A DNA stretch of 64,000 nucleotides, taken from Ipomoea triloba (taxonomy: Eukaryota; Streptophyta; Magnoliopsida; Solanales; Convolvulaceae). The position numbers and the translations under genes are program-made. The number at the start of each line of letters is the position of its first letter. Position 1 is the stretch's first letter. Location: assembly GCF_003576645.1 (NCBI RefSeq), contig NC_044920.1:2915356-2979355 (forward strand), read 5' to 3'. Under the pieces are notes generated by a model. That model did no database searches and had not been told where the DNA came from. It worked only from the letters and a program-made list of their open reading frames with translations. Below, one piece after another: positions 1 to 9,930 of the stretch.

Positions 1-627
1 AAAATGGTGCATCTTAAGTGTTACAAAGATGCACATTAGTTAAATAGTAAATTAAAATCACGCACTTAAGTGTTAAAATGACGCATCTTAAATATTTAAA
101 TGACTCACTTATGCACCTTAAGTGTATAAATGACACACCTTAAATATTTAAATGACACACCCTAAGTGTTAAAATAACGCATCTTAAGCTTTGAAAAGAC
201 GCACCTTAAACTTTAGAATGTTTATGATTTTTTTTTCGTCCTCATCGATTGTCCGTAAAGATTACAACACCAGCTATTCGGCAAGGACAACCGATACTGT
301 AATCTTTTTTTCTAGATCATATTAAAAGCCAACAAACCATGTGTATAAATTCGAAAGTTTTTGTTCCTAGATCAGCGAATAAGTTAGCTCATGTGTTAGT
401 TAAAGCTACGGCTTCTCAGTCTGGTCCTCGTTCTTCGTTTTCTACTTATCTGAATTATATTCAACAGTTGCTTTTGAGTATTTAATAAAGTTCGTTTATT
501 TGGTTTTCAAAAAAAAAAATCGAAAGTTTAAACTAATATGTATATATGTAGCAATGGTTTTAAATGAAAGTTCTTTTAACAAATTTTGATTAAAAATTGA
601 TTAGATGAGTTTCACTCGCAATATGCA
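1..627. repeat. 627-bp duplicated block, copy 1
   Basis: Matches 1613-2239 at a constant offset of 1612, with no difference seen by eye. The first 230 bases are a degenerate short tandem repeat built around GCACCTTAAGTGT and GACGCATCTTAA-like units of about 25-30 bases. The match stops exactly at a lone N (628) followed by a T run, so copy 1 may be an assembly duplication. Confidence 0.9.
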
Positions 628-628
628 N

Positions 629-1490
629 TTTTTTTTTTTTTTTTTTTTTGTTTTCTTAGTAAATAAATAAATACCATAAAATTTCACTCACAGAAATGAC
701 AGAATATTCACATTTTGTGGTTATAAATCATTTGGGCCATTATATGGGACCACACCATCCACCTTCTTTTTATTGGTTTCCTTGTATCAAGTATTTTTCT
801 TGTTTTTATTGGTTTCCTTATCCACTTTTTTTTGTTCTAGACTTCTGCAATTTTCATTGGTTGTCCGAAATACAATACGTTGGATGCTGGCATAATTTCG
901 CCGCCAAAGCACGTGCAAACAACGCAGTAGTTCATCACTTCAAGTCACGTAGTAGACTTTATAGAGGATGATTTTCTTGACTGATTCGGATAACGATGGC
1001 GAATAAGTATATTACTTGATTCCTAATTTTGTGTATATATAATGATGTATCACGTTGATTCTTTCCGATGAGAGGTTATGAATTCAAATTTCAGTAGAGA
1101 TTGAATTGACTCTTTGTAAATTGTGACTCAATAAATTGAGAAAGTATATATTAACAAATATTACAATGCAAAAGAGTCAATAATACTAAAAAAAACGATG
1201 TATCATGTTACAAAGATCTTTTTTTTCTTGGGTTTAACCAAAGCTTAGCTCTTTTGACCAATGTTAGCTTCTTTGACTAGTCAAACAACTAATATGAGTG
1301 TTTGGTAAACAATTTTTTTGGCTTAGCTTATTGATACTAATAAGTTTTAAAAAAATTTACTTTGAATAGTTTTTTGATATCAGCTTATTGTATTTTGATT
1401 TTAAAAATCTAATTTACTCTTAATTAATAGTTATTTGTTATTGTGGTGTTTATTTTTATTCAAATTTACATTTTTAATATCATTCGTTCT
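629..1490. other. AT-rich spacer without recognised gene
   Basis: AT-rich DNA starting with a T run after the N. A 91-residue open frame at 696-971 shows no family motif. Nothing else recognised. Confidence 0.5.
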
Positions 1491-2240
1491 CATTGGAGTG
1501 CACCCATATATATAGGATGGCGCATCAATGGCGTTGATCAAATCTAGATCAACGGCTTAAATCAATGAATTTTTTTGAAAGACGCATCCTGAAAAGAAAG
1601 AAGCAAAGCGTAAAAATGGTGCATCTTAAGTGTTACAAAGATGCACATTAGTTAAATAGTAAATTAAAATCACGCACTTAAGTGTTAAAATGACGCATCT
1701 TAAATATTTAAATGACTCACTTATGCACCTTAAGTGTATAAATGACACACCTTAAATATTTAAATGACACACCCTAAGTGTTAAAATAACGCATCTTAAG
1801 CTTTGAAAAGACGCACCTTAAACTTTAGAATGTTTATGATTTTTTTTTCGTCCTCATCGATTGTCCGTAAAGATTACAACACCAGCTATTCGGCAAGGAC
1901 AACCGATACTGTAATCTTTTTTTCTAGATCATATTAAAAGCCAACAAACCATGTGTATAAATTCGAAAGTTTTTGTTCCTAGATCAGCGAATAAGTTAGC
2001 TCATGTGTTAGTTAAAGCTACGGCTTCTCAGTCTGGTCCTCGTTCTTCGTTTTCTACTTATCTGAATTATATTCAACAGTTGCTTTTGAGTATTTAATAA
2101 AGTTCGTTTATTTGGTTTTCAAAAAAAAAAATCGAAAGTTTAAACTAATATGTATATATGTAGCAATGGTTTTAAATGAAAGTTCTTTTAACAAATTTTG
2201 ATTAAAAATTGATTAGATGAGTTTCACTCGCAATATGCAA
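1490..2240. repeat. GCAC-rich non-autonomous element with block copy 2
   Basis: Opens near 1495 with CATTGGAGTGCACCCATATA and continues into the second copy of the 627-bp block (1613-2239). The ATATATAGG edge, a GATCAA motif and the repeated GCAC units resemble the element at about 43130-43739. This is probably a dispersed non-autonomous element of unknown class. Confidence 0.45.
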
Positions 2241-2602
2241 ATATTAATGTAATATGAAAAACAAAAAACATCATAAAACAAATATTGTAGCTAATAAAAT
2301 ATGAATAAGGTACAAATTGGTCACTGAACAAAAAAATGCAAGTAGGCCACTGAACACTCTAAATGCATGCAATTTCACCTGATAACAGGTTACCATCTAT
2401 TTCATCAGGTAACCTGCTTACGTGGACGATGAGTTGACATTTTAAAATAATTTTTAATAATAAAATTTAAAAAATTAAAATTTATATTTAAAAAAAAAAA
2501 CAACAACACCGAGGTGGCCGGCGGCCACCCCTTTCCCTCCACACTCCTTCGTCTCCAAGAGATCTCTTCATCTCCAACTCTTCGTCTCCGGCAAAAACGA
2601 AT

Positions 2603-2606
<4 letters not shown>

Positions 2607-2635
<29 letters not shown>
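2607..2635. repeat. poly-G run
   Basis: A run of about 29 G inside the MULE-like element. It creates a spurious poly-proline frame on the minus strand. Confidence 0.9.
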
Positions 2636-2636
<1 letters not shown>

Positions 2637-2949
2637 GAGGTGGGATGGGGTATGTTGAAGTAGAAATATGTCTTACTAAAAAAAAAAATATGGAATAGTC
2701 TAGTCTATCCATTTGGATAATCAAAACATTTAGATTGACTTGACAATGATTTAAAACGTAATAATTACAAACTCTGAATGTGCATTTGATAAGCTTGACA
2801 CTATCAACTATGGAGTAATAACTAACATTCCACTCAAGATCTAAAAAGAATGCACTTAAGTTTGTTGCACCGTTGCATATTAATGCAACTTAGAGTTCAT
2901 CAAACTTGAATGCATGGTTAATTATCAGTAGATGCACTTTTAAACTTGT

Positions 2950-3155
2950 NNNNNNNNNNNNNNNNNNNNNNNNNNNNNNNNNNNNNNNNNNNNNNNNNNN
3001 NNNNNNNNNNNNNNNNNNNNNNNNNNNNNNNNNNNNNNNNNNNNNNNNNNNNNNNNNNNNNNNNNNNNNNNNNNNNNNNNNNNNNNNNNNNNNNNNNNNN
3101 NNNNNNNNNNNNNNNNNNNNNNNNNNNNNNNNNNNNNNNNNNNNNNNNNNNNNNN
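2950..3155. other. assembly gap of 206 N
   Basis: Unsequenced stretch inside the inverted-repeat element. The symmetrical GC-rich arms probably caused the failure. Confidence 1.
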
Positions 3156-3607
3156 GGGGAGGAGGAGGATGGCGTGAGACAGGTCCCCTCCTTCGTCTCC
3201 GCCGGAGGCGAAGAGAGATAGACGAGGTGGAGGGGAAGGGGTGGCCGCCGGCCACCCCGACGCTGCTTTGTTTTTTTTTTAAATTTATTATTAAAAATTA
3301 TTTAAAAATGCAAACTCACCGTTCACGTAAGTAGGTTACCTGATGAAATGGATGGTAACCTACTATTGAGTGAAATTGCATGTATTTAGAGTGTTCAGTG
3401 GTCTAATTACATTTTTAGGTTAAGTTTAGTGGTCAATTTGCACCTTATTCCAATAAAATATAATTGATTTAAAATAAGTCAAATCTTTGTGTTTTGTGAT
3501 TGTAAACATGAAAAATTCGAGCTAATAATATATAGTAGGTAACATTGTAATTGTGGTATTTAAACTTACACATCAATTAATTGTATGAATTGATTTGAGC
3601 TATGTTA

Positions 3608-3898
3608 GGCGAAATCAAAATTTGGTTTCTCAATTGTTTCCTAATTGTCAATGTAGTCTTTAGTTTTCATTTTCAATCAATTTGATTCTCGAATTGTTTA
3701 AAATTTCGTCAATTAAACCCTTTTAGGGACCAAATTGACGAAATTTTAAAAATATGAAAATTACCATTTTGGTCCCTAAAAGAGTTTAATTGACGAAATT
3801 TTAAACAATTCGAGGATTAAATTGGTTGAAATTAAAAATTATAGATTACATTGACAGTTGAGAAACAATTAGAGACCAAAATGATGATTAACTAACTT
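3608..3898. mobile_element. fold-back MITE with 9-bp target duplication
   Basis: Almost the whole element is one inverted repeat. The left arm (3608-3740) contains AAAATTTCGTCAATTAAACC and the right arm (3765-3898) contains its reverse complement. GCTATGTTA occurs just outside both ends (3599-3607 and 3899-3907), an exact 9-bp duplication that points to the MULE superfamily. No coding capacity. Confidence 0.8.
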
Positions 3899-3925
3899 GC
3901 TATGTTATTTGCTTAATTAATTTAA

Positions 3926-4937
3926 GAGTGAATTCTTTTTTTGGTCCTACTGTTATTGGCGATTATCTAATTTTAGTCCGCTTTAATTATTTTTGTCACA
4001 TTGAGACCACATTTATTAAACGTGTTCCACATTTGGTCCAGCGTTAAATTTTCCGTCTAATAGCCATCTGTGACCGGACTAATTTCATCTTTTTACGCCA
4101 GTCTCGTCTCTTTGTCATGCTCAAAGCATGCTCATCAATCTCCACGTTCACCTGCTTCCTGTAAGTACTCAATTCATGCCCAATTCTACTACAAGCAGTA
4201 CAATAATTTGGCACATAATAATAATCAACACGCTGCCAGAAACCTTTTCCATCCCCCCCAATCTCAATCCAGATTCTCTTTAACAGAGGTTTACGCAGGT
4301 CAATCTCCACCCTCACCGACACAACATTCGGCCTAGATCGCCTCTCTGATGCCGTGCCCAGGGCCAGAGCCTCCCCAATCGGATCGCAGATCCTTCTCAA
4401 CACACCAAAATCAAATAAATGTAATGGGAGATTCGGGGGACGACGAATCCATACAATCAAAGGTGAGTCTTGCCATGGCCTCCAATCCGGCGACTATCTA
4501 GTGAACCACACATTCGCTCCGGCAATTACAGCACGATTTCTCATCAGTAATTTCCTCCAATCTTCATCCGAGGTCAATCGAACCAGAATAGTTCTTGCAT
4601 CTAGCGATCCAACAGACATCTCGCCCACAATACGAAGGTTCGCACACAACTCTGCTTTAATCACCTCCAATGATGGTCTATCGCGCCCAAAATGGCCTAT
4701 GACCGAGTGAATTCCTTAGTCAAACATAGTCTCGGATGCGAAGAAAGGGTAAAGAGATGAGACCGGCGTAAAAAGACAAAATTAGCCTTGCCACAAACGG
4801 CCATTAGACGGAAAACTTAACGCTAGACCAAATGTGGAACACGTTTAATAAATGTGGTCTCAATGTGGCAAAAATAATTAAAGTGGACTAAAATAGGAAA
4901 TCGCCAATAACCGTAGGGCCAAAAAAAGAATTCGCTC
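3926..4937. mobile_element. Pack-MULE-like element carrying a captured gene fragment
   Basis: Terminal inverted repeats of about 190 bp open with GAGTGAATTC and close with GAATTCGCTC. Both arms share the reverse-complementary segment containing ATTGGCGAT and AACGTGTTCCACATTTGG. The exact 9-bp repeat TTAATTTAA flanks it (3917-3925 and 4938-4946). Between the arms lies a LINE-type gag fragment on the minus strand instead of a transposase, as in Pack-MULEs. Confidence 0.8.
4044..4720 (-). pseudogene. DUF4283 / zinc-knuckle (zf-CCHC_4) gag-like fragment
   Basis: Read on the minus strand, this fragment runs from ARTILVRLTSDEDWRK and LMRNRAVIAGANVWFT, through an in-frame TAG, to VWIRRPPNLPLHLFDFG, then a zinc knuckle CTACSRIGH. 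This order is that of the DUF4283 plus zf-CCHC_4 proteins linked to plant LINE ORF1 and retro-derived genes. It is broken. One stop interrupts the DUF4283 domain, and the last knuckle ligand is Tyr where Cys is expected (ELSTY). There is no start codon or downstream reverse transcriptase. Because it sits wholly between the MULE-like arms, it was probably captured by that element. The plus-strand open frames here are shadows. Confidence 0.7.
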
Positions 4938-5267
4938 TTAATTTAATTATTTGATAAGATTTAGTCAAATCACATGTGTGAATTTGAAGTATTATCATTG
5001 TGATTGGAGTATGAAACTAAACATAACAATAGCATAATATATTTGAGATAAGTCCTTATATTTTCTCAAATATTTAAATATTAATTAATATTTTTGAGAT
5101 CAATATTTTGGAGAATGGATAAAGCTTAAGGCACATTTGATTACCTGAGCAAAAGTGCCACATTTGATTCAAAACAATTACTGAAAGGCACATCTAAAAT
5201 GATGCTTGAGTTGAGTTGATTCCTCACATTTGATTCAAAAAATAGTAAATAAATAAATAATTAACTA

Positions 5268-5474
5268 ATTACCGAAATGATCACTTGGCTCAGTTGGCTA
5301 TAATAAAATTACCAATTTGATCGTTGAATTTTTTTTTTTTTGGCTAATTAAGTCCTTAACTTTGAAAAGTTTAACCAATTTGGTCGTCGTACGTCCTCCA
5401 TTGTTTAGCCGTGATATCCGTTCACTTATGACCAAATTGGTAATTTTGTTATAATCAAGAGACTATTTCGATAA
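5268..5474 (+). mobile_element. MITE, left member of an inverted pair
   Basis: The ends TTACCGAAATGATCAC and (reverse complement) TTATCGAAATAGTCTC form imperfect terminal inverted repeats. TTAACT lies beside both ends. The interior carries CCAATTTGGTC motifs. No coding capacity. Confidence 0.6.
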
Positions 5475-5513
5475 TTAACTCCTTAGTTTAATAAGAGAGA
5501 AAATAGTGCATGT

Positions 5514-5710
5514 GATTATCGAAATGACCCATTGACATCAAACTTACCAATTTGGTCCCGAATAAACGGACGTATGGTGGCTAAATAAACGAAGGACTAA
5601 ATTGGTTAAGATTTTTAAACTTGAAGACTTAATTAGGCAAAAAAAGAAAAAAAAGAAATCAAAGACCAAATTAGTTTTTCGCTATAATCATAGATTATTT
5701 TGGTAATTAA
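5514..5710 (-). mobile_element. MITE, right member of an inverted pair
   Basis: A diverged copy of the element at 5268-5474 in opposite orientation. It shares GCCTAATTAAGTC, AACCAATTTAGTC and the GGGACCAAATTGGTAA segment on the complementary strand. The pair, with about 40 bp between, could fold into a long hairpin. Confidence 0.6.
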
Positions 5711-5715
5711 TTTAT

Positions 5716-6330
5716 AAATAAATAAATAATAGTGGCTTTGTCTCTATATTTAATATATAAAATTAAAACTAAATAAATAAATAAAATATGAATGCTTCAA
5801 CTTTATGCTTCCGGCGGGATTTCTTGTGTGATACAAAAGTGCCATTTTTTAAACTGTTCTTGCAAATCTTTTTTATATATTATCAAAAGTTTTTAAAGTA
5901 ATTAGAAACATATTTCTCTACCCAAAGTATCATTATTATCCGTACATTTCATGTCTTGATTACTAAGAAAAGAAGCAATCTGATTATCTGAACATATCAT
6001 GTTTTCTTTTATATATATATATATAAACATAAATCCAGCGGGTCCGTGCTCCTAATAAAATAATCTCACAAAAAGGAAAATGTTAATTGTACTCTAAATT
6101 GTCACAAAAAAAAAAGAGTCAAATATAAGAAGTGTGCGCGCGCGCACACACATATATATATATATGTATGTATATATATTCCTAAAACATTGGCCTTGGA
6201 TCCGCAAACAATAAACAAAAAAATCAAGACATCTAATAATCAATCATAATTTTATCTTGGAGTGCTAGAGAGTTAGAAATATTTTTTTCAATGATACAAT
6301 AATTAGCCATGTTTTTTTAGATATGGGAAG
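5716..6330. other. AT-rich spacer with microsatellites
   Basis: No gene recognised. A composite CG/CA/TA dinucleotide microsatellite lies at about 6133-6178, and an AT run at 6011-6026. Confidence 0.6.
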
Positions 6331-6334
6331 GGGG

Positions 6335-6715
6335 ACCCCAAAACCAGGCTAGTGCCCAATTCTCGTAATTCTCTTGAAGCTCATATATAGTACGACATCA
6401 GTTCTGTCCTTCTCAAGGCTTCCAACAACATCGCTCGAGGGTCTCCCAAATTCAATCCAGTCACAGCTCTTCCTAACCGCAACCTTGGCCACACCCTCAT
6501 AATTTTCCTCTCCTAGACTCATTGTAGCGCCTTGTACACTGCCCAAGCTTCCCCTTCGACAATATGGCTCGTTCTCATCATGCAGCTAAAGCCAGCCACC
6601 CATTCTCCTCTGTGATCTCTCATTACTCCTCCCACATCCCGTGGGCTCATTAGGCAACATGAACGACTCATCCGTGTTTACCACCATCCACCCATGCGTT
6701 AGCAATGGCTAGCCA
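6335..6715 (-). pseudogene. RNase H (RVT_3-type) relic of a plant non-LTR element
   Basis: On the minus strand, stretches in two frames spell a plant retroelement RNase H. GWMVVNTDESF comes first, then after a frame change EWVAGFSCMMRTSHIVEGEA and WAVYKAL. The NTDES motif includes the first catalytic Asp, and the VEGEAWAVYKAL stretch includes the catalytic Glu region. The frame then meets stops. The reading needs at least one frameshift, so this is a dead fragment with no neighbouring reverse transcriptase. Confidence 0.6.
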
Positions 6716-6729
6716 TGTTTAATTGATCG

Positions 6730-7680
6730 AGCACAAACTAAACAAAATATTGAACACTATTTACGCATCAAAAAAATACTAGTGGACTTCACTCAGAATA
6801 AATTTCTCATTAAAATTGTAATAAATCAATATATCAAATTTTGAACAGAATAAAATATGTCTAGTACAACTAGGTTGTAAGCTTGTGTCGCTTGCAGGTA
6901 AAACTTAATTTGAGTTTGTTCAATAACTTGTTAATTCATGACTTATTGAGATGCCATAAAATTAAAAAAAAAATATCAATATAATCAAATTAAACTGAAG
7001 TATAATTAAAATAATTCATTCTTCATGATTCATGATACTACATAGACCATGATGCACAGTAAATTTTGCCATAATTATTCCAAGCTCAAACTCTTCTTCT
7101 GAATCGACTAGTGTGCACTTCCAAAAACAGAGTGGAAAGAGACTTATGGGATTTTGAGTTTTGACGGTGTCAGTTACGGAAAGGGAAAGTACAATTTTTT
7201 TATTAAATAAAAAACTAAAACAAATAGATAAATAAAGATGCAGAAAGGCGTAGAAGTTGCCGAAAGAAACGAGGGGACTTGCGGCATCGTTATCTCCGTT
7301 GAGCTGAGAGTACCGACGGATCAGATTCCTCAATACTCCCTATTTGTCTGTGTCTCACAACCTCTAATTTTTATGTCGAGTGAGTCTAGAGATAGGATTA
7401 TGATGGGCTCTAGGACCGCAAAGCACATTTTATTATGAGTAATGCAACATACCTCTTTTAAAATTTTTAATCTTATTTTCCTCTTACATGATAATACCTA
7501 ATTAATTACTTTATGTTTAATTAAAAATAAATGAATTCAACCAATTTATGACACCCAATGACTATAAGTTACATCATAAAAGAAAAATATTAAAAAAAAT
7601 ACAGAAAAAATAACATTTTCTTTTTATTATGAAGGTTTTGGTCTAAAAATAGTGAAGCCGTTGAATTTAAAAGAGAAAAA
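6730..7680. other. AT-rich spacer
   Basis: Short opposing open frames at 7016-7333 (minus) and 7238-7438 (plus) have no recognisable domain. No other feature supported. Confidence 0.5.
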
Positions 7681-7684
7681 GAGA

Positions 7685-7760
7685 CAAGGGATGCTCAAGG
7701 CAAAGGGGTGAAAGTGGCATGACAGCCTAAGGTAATGGGGTGGGGTTGAAGGCAGTGACA
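7685..7760. repeat. dispersed copy of a minisatellite-related motif
   Basis: Contains GTGAAAGTGGCATGACAGCC and AATGGGGT, closely matching GTGAAAGAGGCATGACAGTC near 13134 at the edge of the minisatellite. Confidence 0.45.
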
Positions 7761-7769
7761 AAGTTAATA

Positions 7770-9110
7770 TTTAAATTTATTGGGGCAATGTACTAGTTTA
7801 ATATTATTCTTCTTCATTTTAAAAAATCAGAAATATTTCTATCTACCCATTTCATAGAGACACTAATGACTTGCACACAAATAGAGAATAGGATGGAATC
7901 TACTCATTTGGCAGCTCTTCAATTACGATGTTCTTCACTATAATTTTTAATTGTATACAATGTAGCAACTTCTTGTATATTTATGTATTATTATTATTAT
8001 TATTATTATGAATAATTTTAAAGTTTTTCAACAAATGCAACAAATTTAATTTTAAACTAAATTATGAAAAAAAAAAGATTATATAATGAGGATGATAAGA
8101 ATTGGTATAAGTATCTTAGCTCTCTTTCATTCATTGATCATTTTAAATTTAAAAAATTAAATCATTTCAGTACAAGAATAACTAAGAAAATCGAAGACTT
8201 AAACAATAAGTTTACCTAGCTCCAAGTATGTATTTTATCTTATTTTATCAAGGAAAAACATTTTATGAGGTTTTTTCTATAGAATATTCAAAGTCATTAT
8301 AAGCATTCTTACAATATTTTATATGATCAAATCTCATATATTGTTTCAAGCAAATCCTATATGTTCACTAATAAGGCAAATGCTATATATATAGGTGTGA
8401 ATAATAATGCTAATACATAATTTTTAAATCACAATTAAAATTTATAAGAATAGAGAAAAAAATGTTATGCAAAAATTAGTCTTGTTTTTAATTGCTTAAT
8501 ATAACCATAATTCTATATATTTTGATGAGGTCAATTTAAATTTTTTTAAAAAATGTATAAACATATGTAATAAGAAACAAAAGGATTTAAATTGATTATT
8601 TATTTATTTTAAAATTGGACTTAGTATCATAAAGTCAGACACCATTAAGTTCACATCGACTCCATCTTCCTTCAAGTATCTCTCTAGCTTCCAACTTATT
8701 GTATCTCTTCAAAACTTGTATTTGTATATAATACTCACTTTTATCCACAACCTAGTAGTGTCTTACCACAACCTTACCCCACTCTTACATACAAACTAGT
8801 ACTATCTCGAGTAGGGTTGGGCAGATTTTGGGTTAACCCCGATTGTTTTGACCTGATTGGGTCCAACCCCATTATTGATTTGTTGAAGGGTAGCTATTAA
8901 GTTTGGGTCTGACGTTTAAAATGTTAGAATCGAACTGGATACCTGAAATATATGGATAGTATATAAATAGTAGTTAGGGAAATATAGTATGTTTCCTTTC
9001 TTCACATGAAACCCTAGATCTAGGGAGGGCACACCAATTTATCAAAATCTAGAAGATTTTTTTACTAGTTAGCATAACCAAGTATTTATTTTTGGTAAAC
9101 AAATTTTGCT
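7770..9110. other. AT-rich spacer
   Basis: An ATT trinucleotide run lies at about 7986-8009. At 8815 there is a TAGGGTTGGGCA string like one end of an hAT element, but no matching right end was found. No gene recognised. Confidence 0.5.
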
Positions 9111-9229
9111 CACACTAGATGCAATTTGAAATGAAAGACTTGAGAAGATGTTTTATATGGATAAGTATCATGTAATTATCATTGTCCAATCTCTTGAAGC
9201 AGATAAGAAACCGTTTAGACTCAAGATAG

Positions 9230-9570
9230 TCCCAACAGAGGAGGGGTGCAAGCCAGGAAGTTGATTGACGGAGGAGCAGGGGTGCCACTCGCCAGCACTG
9301 CCCCAGAGGGGGGCGCCGTGGGGGATCGCAACTCGGGGCCGCTGTGCCCCACGGCATCCGGGCGGTAACGCCCGGGTGCGTGTCCGCGCGTGTCTTTCAC
9401 ACCCTATTCCTTGGGGGTTTGACCGGACACTCTGGTACGTGGATGGCGGGGGCTTTCGTGGCGAGAAGACGTGGGACGCGTGTCTGGTAGGGAGTTGGCG
9501 TCATTTTGATGTCTTACAAGTGTGGAAGGTGCCAGGGGATCCATCAACAGACAACAGTATAAAAGGGGGG
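9230..9570. other. GC-rich island with two hairpins and a TATA box
   Basis: Visibly GC-rich in AT-rich surroundings. GCCGTGGGG (9315-9323) pairs with CCCCACGGC (9347-9355). CCGGGCG (9358-9364) pairs with CGCCCGG (9369-9375) around a four-base loop. TATAAAAG follows at 9558-9565. It could be a promoter-bearing fragment of an LTR or another insertion, but no partner LTR is visible. The open frames across it show no known domain. Confidence 0.4.
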
Positions 9571-9604
9571 TCTGGTCCAAGTAGATCATCCCTCATATTA
9601 CGAT

Positions 9605-9690
9605 TCACTTCTTAGCTGAGTGGTCAGGTCTCCCTTCCTTTTGCTGGTGTGCCTGGATTCAAGTCTTAGTGGCAACATAGTTGGGTATTC
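9605..9690 (+). mobile_element. tRNA-derived SINE head
   Basis: An RNA polymerase III A-box-like TTAGCTGAGTGG (9612-9623) is followed at normal spacing by a B-box-like GGATTCAAGTCT (9655-9666). The 3' side runs into a tandem duplicated AT-rich segment. Confidence 0.5.
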
Positions 9691-9930
9691 TTTACTATTT
9701 ACTTGTTGGCTCATTATTTCATTATTTATTTATTTACTAGCCCCCTATTATTTATTTACATAATACTTGGTAAATAAATATATAAAATTATTTTTAGTAG
9801 TGGCAACGTAGTTGGGTATTCTTTACTACTATTTACTTGTTGGCTCATTATTTCATTATTTATTTATTTACTAGCTCCCTATTATTTATTTACATAATAC
9901 TTGGTAAATAAATATATAAAATTATTTTTT
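9668..9930. repeat. tandem duplication of a 128-bp unit
   Basis: The unit starting GTGGCAACATAGTTGGGTAT and ending at AATATATAAAATTATTTTT is followed by a second copy (from about 9799) with only a few changes. The last part also recurs near 44906-44990. Confidence 0.8.

Larger units (their letters stand above)
2303..3451. mobile_element. MULE-like element with long terminal inverted repeats
   Basis: The ends GAATAAGGTACAAATTGG and (reverse complement) GGAATAAGGTGCAAATTG begin inverted repeats of about 240 bp that run to a shared GGTGGCCGGCGGCCACCCC segment on both sides. The element is flanked by the exact 10-bp direct repeat AATAAAATAT (2293-2302 and 3452-3461), a size typical of Mutator-like insertions. 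It contains a long G run (about 2607-2635) and a 206-base gap, and no transposase. Non-autonomous. Confidence 0.8.

Noticed and set aside
2488..2724. Poly-proline open frame on the minus strand
   Set aside because: Produced by the long G run; no other protein signal.
2890..3334. Open frames across the N gap
   Set aside because: Most of their length is unknown sequence, and the ends lie in the inverted repeats of a transposon.
4354..4710. 118-residue plus-strand frame
   Set aside because: Shadow of the captured DUF4283 fragment, whose motifs are on the minus strand.
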